From Clostridia bacterium (lineage in GTDB: Bacteria > Bacillota > Clostridia > Oscillospirales > CAG-272), in assembly GCA_017456145.1 (NCBI GenBank), contig JAFTJZ010000006.1, positions 1-64,000 of the forward strand: 64,000 nt of DNA. Reading direction: 5' to 3'. The notes under the pieces were generated by a model. The model was given only the letters and a program-made list of their open reading frames with translations, searched no databases and had not been told where the DNA came from. Positions within the stretch are counted from its first letter, which is position 1. Each line of letters begins with the position of its first letter. The position numbers and the translations under genes were made by a program. This document shows positions 24,421 to 33,772 of this stretch, piece after piece.

Positions 24421-26355
24421 ATGAAAACAGAACAACACCCGATGCGTGGGGGCGGTATCGCCCTGTTTGGAAATCTGCGCGTGATGGTGGTCGCGGCACT
24501 GCTTGCTGCACTTTCCATTGTGCTGGGAAAGTATCTTGCCATAAATCTGAGCGAGACCGTTCGCCTGAGCTTTGAAAATTTGCCGCTGATCATGGCGGGG
24601 CTGTTTTTCGGCCCGCTGGTTGGCGGTGTAGTGGGTGCAGTGGCGGATCTTGTCGGCTGTATATTGGTCGGCTATGCCATCAATCCCATCATTACGTTGG
24701 GCGGTATTCTGATCGGTGCCGTCTCGGGTGCCATTGGTCTTTATGCTTTCCCGCAAAGGGAGCATCGATGGGGAACGTGGAGAGTGTATCTTCCCGTCAT
24801 GGCGGCACACGTTGTCGGCTCGATGGTGGTCAAAACGATCGGGATGATGGTCTACTACGGTACGCCGCCCCAGATCTTTTTGGTGCGGGTGCCGCTCTAT
24901 ATCGCCATTGGCCTGCTGGAGGGATATCTTGTTATGCTGCTCTTCAGAAATAAGATGTTTATCGGTGAGCTGAATCGTATCATCCATCGAAAAAAAGAGG
25001 GTGTGAAAATGACTTATCAGCAAGCACTTGAATATATTCATTCGGTTTCATGGAAGGGGAGCCGACCGGGGCTTGAACGCATCACTGTACTGATGGAGCG
25101 ACTCGGCAATCCGCAAAACTCTCTGCGCTTTATCCACGTTGCGGGTACCAACGGCAAGGGCTCAACGTGCGCTATGACCGCATCGATCCTGCAGCAGGCG
25201 GGCTACCGAACGGGGCTGTTTACTTCGCCGTTTATCGTTCGGTTCAACGAGCGGATGCGCATCGACGGGGAGGATATTGATGACCGTGAATTGGCAGATA
25301 TTACCGCTTACGTCAAGCCGTACGCCGATGGCATGGAGGACGTGCCGACCGAATTTGAACTGATCACGGCAATCGCCTTTGTTTACTTTGCCCGCCACCG
25401 TTGTGATTATGTCGTTTTAGAGTGCGGTATGGGTGGACGCTTGGATTCTACCAATGTCGTTTCCAAGGAGAGTGTTGCATTGTCCGTAATTACGGGAATT
25501 GCCATGGATCACACGGCGTTTCTCGGGGATACGCCTGAAAAAATTGCTGCGGAGAAGGCGGGCATCATCAAACGCGGCGTTCCCGTTATCTTTGGTGGCG
25601 CGCACCCTCCCATTGGGGGAGAGGCAGGGCAGAGTGAGGTCGATCCGCTCTCTTGTGCGGCGGTCATTCGGACGAGCGCGGAGGCACTCGATGCCCCATA
25701 CCTTGAGACCGATATCCGACGACTGTCGCGCGTCCGCACCGATCTTTTGGGTGCAGCCTTTGATTTCGGAGAATATAACGATCTTCACATTTCGCTGCCC
25801 GGAGTTTATCAGCCCTGCAATGCGGCGACGGTGCTCAGTGTCGTCGAGGTGCTGCGCGCACAGGGGGCAGTGATTTCAGAGGATGCCGTGCGGCGCGGAC
25901 TTGAGGCGGTGCGCTGGCCGGGAAGATTTGAAATCCTTTCGCGAGAGCCGCTGTTGATCTCGGACGGAGGACACAATCCCGAGGGGATCGATGCGGCGGT
26001 GGCGAGTGTCAAGGCGTATTTCGGCGAGCAGAAGATTCAACTGCTCTCGGGAGTGATGGCGGACAAGGATTACGCTTATATGGTGCGGCGCATGAGCGAG
26101 GTCGCCGTGCGTGTGTATACCGTTCGTCCCGACAACAGCCGCGCGTTGGATTCGGATGCTTATGCCGCGGTCTTTGAAGAGAATGGGATCCCCGCCACGG
26201 GGTATGCCACCGTCAAGGAGGCGGTGTGGGCTGCCATGGATGCGGGACAGGCGGCGGGCCTTGCCACACTGTGTCTTGGGTCGCTGTATATGTACGGCGA
26301 GGTCAAGGCAGCGACGCAGGAATATCATAAGGAGCACGGGGGCGGGGTGTCGTAA
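24421..26355 (+). CDS. folC: Folate ECF S-component fused to folylpolyglutamate synthase
   Basis: 644 aa in one open frame. Residues about 15-190 are a six-helix ECF substrate-binding membrane protein of the FolT kind (VRLSFENLPLIMAGLFFGP near 40-58 is typical). Residues 197-644 are FolC: GTNGKGSTCAMT (P-loop, near 240), GLFTSPFIVRFNERM, and C-G-M-G-G-R-L-D-S-T-N-V-V. FolC adds glutamates to folates, trapping them in the cell, and may also have dihydrofolate synthase activity. Joining uptake and trapping in one chain is coherent. An ATG at 25009 with GAGGGTG upstream could also give a separate FolC by internal initiation. ECF A, A' and T subunits are not in the window. Confidence 0.88.
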   Translation: MKTEQHPMRGGGIALFGNLRVMVVAALLAALSIVLGKYLAINLSETVRLSFENLPLIMAGLFFGPLVGGVVGAVADLVGCILVGYAINPIITLGGILIGAVSGAIGLYAFPQREHRWGTWRVYLPVMAAHVVGSMVVKTIGMMVYYGTPPQIFLVRVPLYIAIGLLEGYLVMLLFRNKMFIGELNRIIHRKKEGVKMTYQQALEYIHSVSWKGSRPGLERITVLMERLGNPQNSLRFIHVAGTNGKGSTCAMTASILQQAGYRTGLFTSPFIVRFNERMRIDGEDIDDRELADITAYVKPYADGMEDVPTEFELITAIAFVYFARHRCDYVVLECGMGGRLDSTNVVSKESVALSVITGIAMDHTAFLGDTPEKIAAEKAGIIKRGVPVIFGGAHPPIGGEAGQSEVDPLSCAAVIRTSAEALDAPYLETDIRRLSRVRTDLLGAAFDFGEYNDLHISLPGVYQPCNAATVLSVVEVLRAQGAVISEDAVRRGLEAVRWPGRFEILSREPLLISDGGHNPEGIDAAVASVKAYFGEQKIQLLSGVMADKDYAYMVRRMSEVAVRVYTVRPDNSRALDSDAYAAVFEENGIPATGYATVKEAVWAAMDAGQAAGLATLCLGSLYMYGEVKAATQEYHKEHGGGVS

Positions 26356-26381
26356 GCCCTTGCACGTGTTCGCAAAAATCG

Positions 26382-26410
26382 GAAAGGGTGCGAAGGCATC
26401 CTTTCTTTTT
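26382..26410 (+). terminator. Terminator of folT-folC
   Basis: GAAAGGGTGC and GCATCCTTTC form a 10-bp stem (one G-U pair) with loop GAAG, followed by TTTTT. Confidence 0.8.
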
Positions 26411-26424
26411 GCTGTAAAAACTGC

Positions 26425-26453
26425 TTGACAATTGCACAATAATATAGTATAAT
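26425..26453 (+). promoter_or_regulatory. Sigma-A promoter of the miaB operon
   Basis: TTGACA, 17-base spacer, TATAAT. Confidence 0.85.
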
Positions 26454-26527
26454 AATCTATATATGCTTTTTATGATGGGATAGTGTCGCACAGAGACAGA
26501 TGTGCGGCGAGATCGGAGGAGACAGTC

Positions 26528-27961
26528 ATGAGTGAGATGCAAGAGAAAAAGCCCCGTGTGCGGACGGAGATGAGCCCCGACGGCGACATGATCCGCCGCG
26601 TCAGGGAGATCAATGACCGCGCTGCAGATGAGACGGGTGTACGCCCTGCAGCGTTTGTCCTGACCTTTGGGTGTCAGCAAAACGAGGCGGACAGTGAGCA
26701 TATCGCGGGGATGTGTCGGGATATGGGATATACGGTTACCGATACGCCCGAGCAAGCCGCACTGATCATGGTCAATACCTGCGCCATCCGCGAGCACGCC
26801 GAGAAAAAAGCGCTCTCCATCGTCGGGCAGTACAAGCATCTCAAAGCAAAGAATCCATCGCTCCTGATCGGTGTTTGCGGCTGCATGGTCGCGCAGGAGC
26901 ATCGCCGTGAGCAGCTCAAGCACAGCTATCCTTACGTGGATTTCGTTTTCGGCACGACGGTGCTGCACCAATTTCCCGCGCTGCTGTATGACAAAATGCA
27001 GTCGGGGCGTCGCCGTTTTTGTGCCGACGTCGCCGATCACGTCGTACCCGAGAATATGCCTGTTGTACGCGAGAGCGGCTATCGCGCCTGGGTCTCAATC
27101 ATGTATGGCTGTAACAACTTCTGCTCATACTGCATCGTGCCGTATGTACGCGGGCGGGAGAGGAGTCGCCGTCGCGAGGAGATCGTCGCCGAGGTCAAGG
27201 AGCTGGTCAACTCCGGCTACCGTGACATCACGCTGCTGGGGCAAAATGTCAATTCCTATGCCAAGGGATCGGATTGGGGGTATGATTTTGCCGACCTGCT
27301 TGCTGCGCTGGATGCCATTGAGGGCGACTTTACACTGCGCTTTATGACCAGCCACCCGAAGGACGCCTCCTCCCATCTGATCGACGTTATGGCGCGCGGC
27401 AAGCATATTGCTCATCACTTCCACCTGCCGATGCAATCGGGGAGTGATGCCATTCTCAAAAAGATGAACCGTCATTATGACCGTGCTCGCTATCTTGCCA
27501 TTGTAAAAGAGCTGCGGGAAAGGATTCCCGATATTACTCTGACCTCGGATATCATCGTCGGATTTCCCGGCGAGAGTGAGCAGGATTTTGAGGATACACT
27601 GGATATGCTGCGCACCGTGCGCTTTGATATGCTGTATTCCTTTATCTACTCTGCCCGCAAGGGAACGCCCGCTGCCGAGATGGTGCAGATTCCTCCCGAG
27701 GTGCAGGGAGCGCGGTTTGACCGTCTGCTCGCGTTGCAGAATGAAATCGCCGCCGAAAAGAATATTGCTCTTGTGGGACAAACGGTGCGGGTACTGTGCG
27801 ACGGCGCAAGCAAAAACGATGAAAACTATTGCAGCGGACGCACGGACGGCAACAAGATCGTTTTATTCCACGGAGATGCAAAGGCGCTGACAGGACAGTT
27901 TGTGTGGGTCAAGATCGACCGCGCCGAGCCGTTTGCGCTTTATGGCGAGCTTAGAAAATAA
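26528..27961 (+). CDS. miaB: tRNA-2-methylthio-N6-dimethylallyladenosine synthase
   Basis: 477 aa from ATG 26528 (GGAGGAG upstream). The N-terminal UPF0004 domain has the three cluster cysteines (TFGCQQNEAD, N-T-C-A-I-R-E, GVCGC). The radical SAM motif CNNFCSYCIVPYVRGRE is near residue 200. A C-terminal TRAM domain is near 405-470. It adds a methylthio group at A37 of tRNAs that read UNN codons. It heads a transcript with a YlbF-family gene and mutS, the order of the Bacillus miaB-ymcA-mutS-mutL region. Confidence 0.95.
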   Translation: MSEMQEKKPRVRTEMSPDGDMIRRVREINDRAADETGVRPAAFVLTFGCQQNEADSEHIAGMCRDMGYTVTDTPEQAALIMVNTCAIREHAEKKALSIVGQYKHLKAKNPSLLIGVCGCMVAQEHRREQLKHSYPYVDFVFGTTVLHQFPALLYDKMQSGRRRFCADVADHVVPENMPVVRESGYRAWVSIMYGCNNFCSYCIVPYVRGRERSRRREEIVAEVKELVNSGYRDITLLGQNVNSYAKGSDWGYDFADLLAALDAIEGDFTLRFMTSHPKDASSHLIDVMARGKHIAHHFHLPMQSGSDAILKKMNRHYDRARYLAIVKELRERIPDITLTSDIIVGFPGESEQDFEDTLDMLRTVRFDMLYSFIYSARKGTPAAEMVQIPPEVQGARFDRLLALQNEIAAEKNIALVGQTVRVLCDGASKNDENYCSGRTDGNKIVLFHGDAKALTGQFVWVKIDRAEPFALYGELRK

Positions 27962-28018
27962 ACCGGCGATAGAAATTTACAACCAAAAACACAAAAACGA
28001 AAGTGAGGAACATGAAAA

Positions 28019-28411
28019 ATGTCGAAAATATTTGATCTGGCAGCACAGCTGGGACAAGAGCTCAAGGAAGACGAGCGTCTCGTTCGCCTTAAGGCGGCAA
28101 GAGAGGCGTACGATGGGAACGAGGAGCTGCAGGCGTTGATCGCGGAATACAACGCACAGCAGGCTGCTATTGAGCAGGCTGCGGGTGCCGAGGAGATCGA
28201 CACGCATCTGATCGACATCCTGCAGGAAAGAGTCAACGAGATCTACGCCGCGATTACTCAAGGAGAGGTATATCTCAATTTGCAACGTGCGCAGCAGGAG
28301 GTCAACGCACTGATGGAGGCGGTCAACAGCACCATCAGCTTTAACATTACGGGAGAGCTGCCGAGCAGCTGCACCCACAACTGCTCGACCTGCGGCGGCG
28401 GGTGCCACTGA
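28019..28411 (+). CDS. YlbF/YmcA-family protein with C-terminal cysteine cluster
   Basis: 130 aa (GTGAGG upstream). The helical Com_YlbF domain covers residues about 1-108. The tail reads SCTHNCSTCGGGC (residues about 116-128), a cluster typical of YlbF/RicF that binds Fe-S in Bacillus with YmcA and YaaT. By position, between miaB and mutS, it matches ymcA/ricA, while its Cys tail is RicF-like. The Ric complex affects RNA processing, sporulation and, with MiaB, tRNA modification. A YaaT homologue is encoded at 60237 in this window. Confidence 0.88.
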   Translation: MSKIFDLAAQLGQELKEDERLVRLKAAREAYDGNEELQALIAEYNAQQAAIEQAAGAEEIDTHLIDILQERVNEIYAAITQGEVYLNLQRAQQEVNALMEAVNSTISFNITGELPSSCTHNCSTCGGGCH

Positions 28412-28482
28412 TTTACGCTGATATCAGCAATGCGCTTGGAAAGGATTCTTGCCCGATGCGGGCAGGATGGGGATAAAATGCC

Positions 28483-31089
28483 ATGACTCCTATGATGGAG
28501 CAATATTTGGAAGTAAAAAATCAATACAAGGATTATTTGCTTTTTTACCGTCTCGGTGATTTTTACGAGATGTTTTTTGACGATGCCATTGTGGCGTCCC
28601 GTGTCCTGGAGTTGACTTTGACGGGGCGCGATTGCGGCGAGGCGGAGCGGGCTCCGATGTGTGGCGTTCCGTATCACAGCGCCGAGAGCTATATCGGTCG
28701 GCTGATCGAAAAGGGCTACAAGGTCGCCATCTGTGAGCAGATGGAGGATCCCGCGCTTGCCAAGGGACTGGTCAAGCGGGAGGTGGTGCGGGTCATCACG
28801 CCGGGGACACTGACCGACCCGGCTCTGATCCCCAGCGACACGCAAAACAATTATCTGTGTGCCGTTTGCTTTGACGAGAGCGGGCACGGTGTCTGCTTTT
28901 GCGATGCCTCGACGGGAGAGATCAGCGCTACGGTGCTGCGTGGTGCGAACCAGCAGAGCAGACTGTTATCCGAGCTTGGTACGTATGCGCCGCGTGAGGT
29001 CATCTTCAATTTGCCCCGCGACCGCGAGAGCGCGGTTGCCAACTTCGTCACGGGGCGGCTGAATGCGCTACTGGAGGATGCGCAGGGGGATCGTTTTATC
29101 TACCCCGACGCGCGGGCGCGCATGGAGGCGCAGTTCGGTGATACACTGCGCCACGGTGTGCTGGAGCAAAAGGCGCTGGTCGGTGCGGTCGGTGCGCTGC
29201 TTTCCTATCTTGGTGAGATGCAGAAGAATGACATGTCGGTCATCAAGGAGCTGCGCGTCTACAATGAAGGTCAGTTCCTTGGGATGGATCTCAACACACG
29301 ACGAAATCTGGAGCTGACCGAGACCATGCGTACCAAAGAGAAGAAGGGCTCGCTGCTCTGGGTATTGGACAAAACCAAGACAGCCCCCGGTGCACGACTT
29401 TTGCGGCAGTGGGTGGAGCATCCGTTGATGGATCCCTGCGCCATTGACGTGCGTTTGGGTGCGGTAGAGGAGCTGGTCGAGCATTATCTTTTGCGGGAGG
29501 AGCTGGCTGAGCTGCTCTCGGGCGTACTGGATCTGGAGAGACTCAACACCAGGATCGTATACGGCACGGCAAACGCCAAGGATCTGCGCGCGGTGGCGAC
29601 AACAGCGGCGCGCCTGCCCGAGATCAAGGAGAAACTGCAGGATTGTCACAGCAGAGCGCTGCGACGGATCTACGATTCGTTGGACGTGCTGCAGGATCTG
29701 TATTCATTGATCTGTGCTGCCATTGTTGAGAATCCTCCGTTTTCGGTGCGCGAGGGTGAGATGATCGCCGCCGGATACCATGAGGACGTGGATCGTCTGC
29801 GTGATATCAAGATCAACGGCAAGAGCTGGGTAGAGAAGATCGAGGCGGAGGAGCGCGAAAAGACCGGCATCCGTACGCTGCGCATCAGCTTTAATAAAGT
29901 ATTTGGTTATTATATTGAGATCACCAAGTCGCTGACCTCGCAAGCTCCCGAGAGATATATCCGCAAGCAAACGCTCTCCAACTGTGAGCGCTATATCACG
30001 CAGGAGCTCAAGGACATCGAGGCGACCATCCTCGGTGCGGAGGACAAGCTGCACTCCTTGGAATACGACCTGTTCCAGCAGATCCGCGGTACGGTCGCGT
30101 CGGCAGGAGAGCGGCTGCAGAGTACGGCGGCACTGCTGGCTGAGCTGGACGTCTATCTCTCGCTTGCCACCGTTGCCTCGGTCAATCGTTATGTGCGCCC
30201 GACGGTAGACATGGGAGACACTGTTATCATTCGGGAAGGACGACACCCTGTGGTAGAGCAGTTTGTCAAGGATTCTTATTTTGTTCCCAATGACGTGGAG
30301 CTCAATACCACCGAGCAGCGATTGATGCTGATTACGGGACCGAACATGGCGGGTAAATCGACCTATATGCGGCAGGTGGCGCTGATTGTCATCATGGCGC
30401 AGATCGGCTCGTTCGTACCTGCGATGGAGGCAAAGATCGGTGTGGTCGATCAGGTTTTCACCCGCGTGGGAGCTTCGGACGATCTGGCGAGTGGACAATC
30501 CACCTTCATGCTGGAGATGAACGAGGTCGCCTACATATTGCAGAATGCGACCAAGCAAAGTCTGATCATTTACGACGAGGTTGGACGGGGAACATCGACT
30601 TATGACGGCATGAGCATCGCTCGCGCCATCGTCGAATACACCAACAGTAAAAAAATCGGTGCCAAGACACTGTTTGCGACCCATTACCATGAGTTGACGG
30701 GAATGGAACAGGAGTTTGAGGGGATCGTCAATTACCATATTGCCGCAAAAAAGCGGGGCGACAGCATCACCTTTTTGCGCAAGATCGTGCGCGGCTCGAC
30801 CGATGACAGCTACGGCATCGAGGTTGCCAAGCTCTCGGGACTGCCAAATGAAGTCATCAAGCGCGCCCGTGCTGTACTGGAGCAGATCGAGCAGAGCAGC
30901 GGTAAGCCCACCGTCAGCACCACACCACCCGTGCGCGAGAGTGCGCAAGACGACGGTGCGATGAGCCTGCAGGATTGCATCAACGAGCAGGTCGTTGCCG
31001 AGCTCAAGGCAGCGGATCTCAATATCATGTCACCCTTGGAGGTCATGAACTTGGTATTCAATCTGCAAAAGCGGCTGAAGAACGGGTGA
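28483..31089 (+). CDS. mutS: DNA mismatch repair protein MutS
   Basis: 868 aa, normal length. The mismatch-wedging F-Y-E is at residues 27-29, the connector and lever domains follow, and the ATPase has Walker A GPNMAGKST (about 617-625) and Walker B L-I-I-Y-D-E-V-G-R-G-T-S near 695. The C-terminal about 50 residues are a tetramerisation-type tail. It recognises mismatches and recruits MutL, encoded 330 bases downstream. It is probably co-transcribed with miaB and the YlbF gene. Confidence 0.97.
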   Translation: MTPMMEQYLEVKNQYKDYLLFYRLGDFYEMFFDDAIVASRVLELTLTGRDCGEAERAPMCGVPYHSAESYIGRLIEKGYKVAICEQMEDPALAKGLVKREVVRVITPGTLTDPALIPSDTQNNYLCAVCFDESGHGVCFCDASTGEISATVLRGANQQSRLLSELGTYAPREVIFNLPRDRESAVANFVTGRLNALLEDAQGDRFIYPDARARMEAQFGDTLRHGVLEQKALVGAVGALLSYLGEMQKNDMSVIKELRVYNEGQFLGMDLNTRRNLELTETMRTKEKKGSLLWVLDKTKTAPGARLLRQWVEHPLMDPCAIDVRLGAVEELVEHYLLREELAELLSGVLDLERLNTRIVYGTANAKDLRAVATTAARLPEIKEKLQDCHSRALRRIYDSLDVLQDLYSLICAAIVENPPFSVREGEMIAAGYHEDVDRLRDIKINGKSWVEKIEAEEREKTGIRTLRISFNKVFGYYIEITKSLTSQAPERYIRKQTLSNCERYITQELKDIEATILGAEDKLHSLEYDLFQQIRGTVASAGERLQSTAALLAELDVYLSLATVASVNRYVRPTVDMGDTVIIREGRHPVVEQFVKDSYFVPNDVELNTTEQRLMLITGPNMAGKSTYMRQVALIVIMAQIGSFVPAMEAKIGVVDQVFTRVGASDDLASGQSTFMLEMNEVAYILQNATKQSLIIYDEVGRGTSTYDGMSIARAIVEYTNSKKIGAKTLFATHYHELTGMEQEFEGIVNYHIAAKKRGDSITFLRKIVRGSTDDSYGIEVAKLSGLPNEVIKRARAVLEQIEQSSGKPTVSTTPPVRESAQDDGAMSLQDCINEQVVAELKAADLNIMSPLEVMNLVFNLQKRLKNG

Positions 31090-31418
31090 GATGGGAGATG
31101 CGTGCGGGAGGAAACTTTTTTGGGAAAAAGTTTCCACCGCATCGGGCCGGAGGAGCAAGCCACTCCCCCTGCCGCGCAGTACGCCATTCTCGTTGCACCG
31201 AGGAATAGCAGCGAAACGTACGTACTGACGAGTTTAGCCCCCGGCGGACAGAATACGCGCAAACGGGGATGCGTAAGGGGGCAGAGCCCCTTATGCGCGT
31301 TTCCTTTCGCCTATTTCTTCGGAGCGAACCAAAGAAATAGGCAATAAATCCAATTAGCGTTAGAATATTTTTTCGCACAATCTAACCGGAACAAATCTCG
31401 AAACAAGGAGGTGACCCA
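31090..31418 (+). repeat. Gene-free gap with three hairpins between mutS and mutL
   Basis: Three inverted repeats are visible: GGAAACTTTTTT/GAAAAAGTTTCC (31110-31135), GCGTAAGGGG/CCCCTTATGC (31271-31295) and GCCTATTTCTT/AAGAAATAGGC (31309-31342). None has a good U-run on the + strand. The first belongs to the hairpin family at 14745. No gene is supported here. Confidence 0.6.
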
Positions 31419-33584
31419 ATGGGTTCCATACAAGTACTACCGTTTTCCGTTGCTAACCGCATTGCGGCGGGTGAGGTAGTGGAGCGTCCTGCATCAGCCA
31501 TCAAGGAGCTGATCGAGAACGCGATGGATGCCGATGCCACGCGCATCACAGTGGAGATTCAAAACGGAGGCATGACCTTTATGCGGGTCACCGATGACGG
31601 CTGCGGCATGAGTGCGGATGACCTGGCGATGTGCATACGACGTCACGCCACCAGCAAGATCAGAAGTGCTGCCGATCTTTCCACCGTTCTGACCATGGGA
31701 TTTCGCGGAGAGGCGCTTGCAGCCATTGCCTCGGTTTGCGAGATGCGAATCATGTCCCGCCGTCACGATGAGGAGATGGGCAATATTCTGGAGGCCAGTC
31801 AAGGGAACATGATCAGTGTCCGCGAGACGGGCTGTATGGTCGGAACGACGGTCATCGTCGAGGAGTTGTTTGCCTCGGTTCCTGCCCGCCGCAAGTTTAT
31901 GCGCCGCGATGCGACCGAGGCGCAGGCGGTGGTCAGTATTGTCGAAAAGCTGGCGCTTGCCCGTCCTGATATCGCTTTCCGCCTGATCGTGGATGGCAAC
32001 ACCAAGCTGCAGACGGCAGGAGACGGCAATCTCAAGGCCACGATCTATGCCACACTCGGCAAGGAATTTGCCAACCGCATGATTGAGGTCAAGGGTGCCT
32101 TGGATGGGGTGGAGCTGTCGGGCTTTATCAGTCGCCCGGATTTTGTTCGCGGAACACGCAGCGCAGAAAATTTCTTTATCAATCGCCGCTACGTTCGCAG
32201 CGCCCCCGCCGCAGCGGCGCTCGAGCAGGCGTATCATTCCTTTATGGCGACGGAAAAATTCCCTGCCTGCGTTCTGCACCTGTCCATGAACCCCGAGGCA
32301 GTGGATTTCAACGTTCACCCTGCCAAGCTGGAGGTGAAATTTTCCCGCGAGTCGGCGGTGTTTACGGTAATATATACCACGGTACGAAGTGCGTTGTCGG
32401 CAGATGAAAGTCGTCCCGAGCTGCATTTTGCCATATCACGGCAAGCGGCGACACAAAAAGCGGATAAATCCATGGCGGGGGAGAGAACCACGACAACCCG
32501 TCGCACCTCGGACGCGTTTGCACCCGTTTATGACCGCAAGGTCGCGGCGGCTGCACCGGAGGGCAACCGTGCGGGCAAGCAAATGTCGTTGACCGAAAAA
32601 GAGGTGGCGCCAAGTCCGTCTTCTTCTTTGGGAAGAGCACCTTCTGCGCCGTCGGGGGAGCCTCCCGTGTGCGTCCCGCCCATCGCCGTGCCGAGCGACA
32701 CGCTGCCATCGGATATGCCGCCTGCGACACCGCCGTCAACGGATGACATTTCTGTGCCGAGTGAAAGCATGCCAAGTCCGCCGACATCCCGTGGGGAGCC
32801 CTTGATCACGGCGGAGCAATATGCCAAGGCAATTGTCGGCGGGCGGTATCACGCGCAGCAGAGTGCTGAGACGATGTCCTCTGAAGGCGAAAAGCCAAGT
32901 GCAGAGCCGCCCTCGGTCAATGAGGCGAAGGCGACGGCGGAGCCTTCCCCGCCAATTGGGGAAAAGCCCGCTGCCCCACATGAGGAGGGCAGGATGCCTG
33001 CCATGAAAAACTGGCGCATCGTCGGGCAGATATTCAACTCTTACATTATCGTGGAGACCGAAGACAAGATGCTGATGATCGATCAACACGCCGCCCACGA
33101 GCGCTTGCTGTACGAGCAGCTGCGGGCGCGTATGCATGAGGTGCAGCCGACCTCGCAGCCCTTGTTCCTGCCACTGGAGGTTATGATGATGAGCGATGAG
33201 GTGGTCGCGCTGTGTGACTACCAAAAGGAGCTGGAATCGATCGGGTTCAGCTTTACGGCGAAACGCAACACGCTGGAGGTCAGCGCACTTCCGACGGGGA
33301 TCGATCGCGAGGTGGCGTCGGATATGCTGTGTACCATCGCAGAACGCATCCGCAACAATACGGGCGGTGCGCGGCTGACAAGAGACATCATCTTTGAGCG
33401 CGCGCTCTATCAGGGGGCTTGCAAGGCCGCCATCAAGGCGGGACGCACCTATGCACAGGAGCATCTGGAATGGTTGGTTGAGCAGCTGATGCAGCTGCCC
33501 GATATCACCGTCTGCCCCCACGGCAGACCCGTCGCCATGCAGATGAGTAAGCAGAATATCGATCATCAGTTTGAGAGAAGTTAA
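31419..33584 (+). CDS. mutL: DNA mismatch repair protein MutL
   Basis: 721 aa. The ribosome binding site AAGGAGGTGA is a full match to the 16S tail. The N-terminal GHL ATPase (residues 1-330) has ENAMDADA and GFRGEAL. Residues about 345-520 are a long Pro/Ser/Glu-rich linker, longer than average. The C-terminal domain has the endonuclease metal motif DQHAAHERLLYE (DQHA-x2-E-x4-E) near 555, A-C-K-A-A-I and CPHGRP, so this is a nicking MutL as in bacteria without MutH. Confidence 0.96.
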   Translation: MGSIQVLPFSVANRIAAGEVVERPASAIKELIENAMDADATRITVEIQNGGMTFMRVTDDGCGMSADDLAMCIRRHATSKIRSAADLSTVLTMGFRGEALAAIASVCEMRIMSRRHDEEMGNILEASQGNMISVRETGCMVGTTVIVEELFASVPARRKFMRRDATEAQAVVSIVEKLALARPDIAFRLIVDGNTKLQTAGDGNLKATIYATLGKEFANRMIEVKGALDGVELSGFISRPDFVRGTRSAENFFINRRYVRSAPAAAALEQAYHSFMATEKFPACVLHLSMNPEAVDFNVHPAKLEVKFSRESAVFTVIYTTVRSALSADESRPELHFAISRQAATQKADKSMAGERTTTTRRTSDAFAPVYDRKVAAAAPEGNRAGKQMSLTEKEVAPSPSSSLGRAPSAPSGEPPVCVPPIAVPSDTLPSDMPPATPPSTDDISVPSESMPSPPTSRGEPLITAEQYAKAIVGGRYHAQQSAETMSSEGEKPSAEPPSVNEAKATAEPSPPIGEKPAAPHEEGRMPAMKNWRIVGQIFNSYIIVETEDKMLMIDQHAAHERLLYEQLRARMHEVQPTSQPLFLPLEVMMMSDEVVALCDYQKELESIGFSFTAKRNTLEVSALPTGIDREVASDMLCTIAERIRNNTGGARLTRDIIFERALYQGACKAAIKAGRTYAQEHLEWLVEQLMQLPDITVCPHGRPVAMQMSKQNIDHQFERS

Positions 33585-33627
33585 AGAGGCGGGAGATGTG
33601 AGGCGCTGCCCCACGCTCCGCGTTGAC

Positions 33628-33715
33628 TTCCAAAAACTTTTGGAAAAATTTATTCATTTTGGAATATGGTTTTTCGGAATCCAACCCCCCGGGTCGCTTG
33701 CGACCGACTTTTTCT
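33628..33715 (+). other. Two hairpins between mutL and tgt
   Basis: TTCCAAAA/TTTTGGAA at 33628-33645, and GGTCGC/GCGACC at 33692-33705 followed by GACTTTTTC, which could be the mutL terminator. Confidence 0.45.
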
Positions 33716-33772
33716 CAAAAAAGGGGGGCCGCCGAAGGCAAAAAATAAGGATGTAAAGGAAAACGAAAATAT

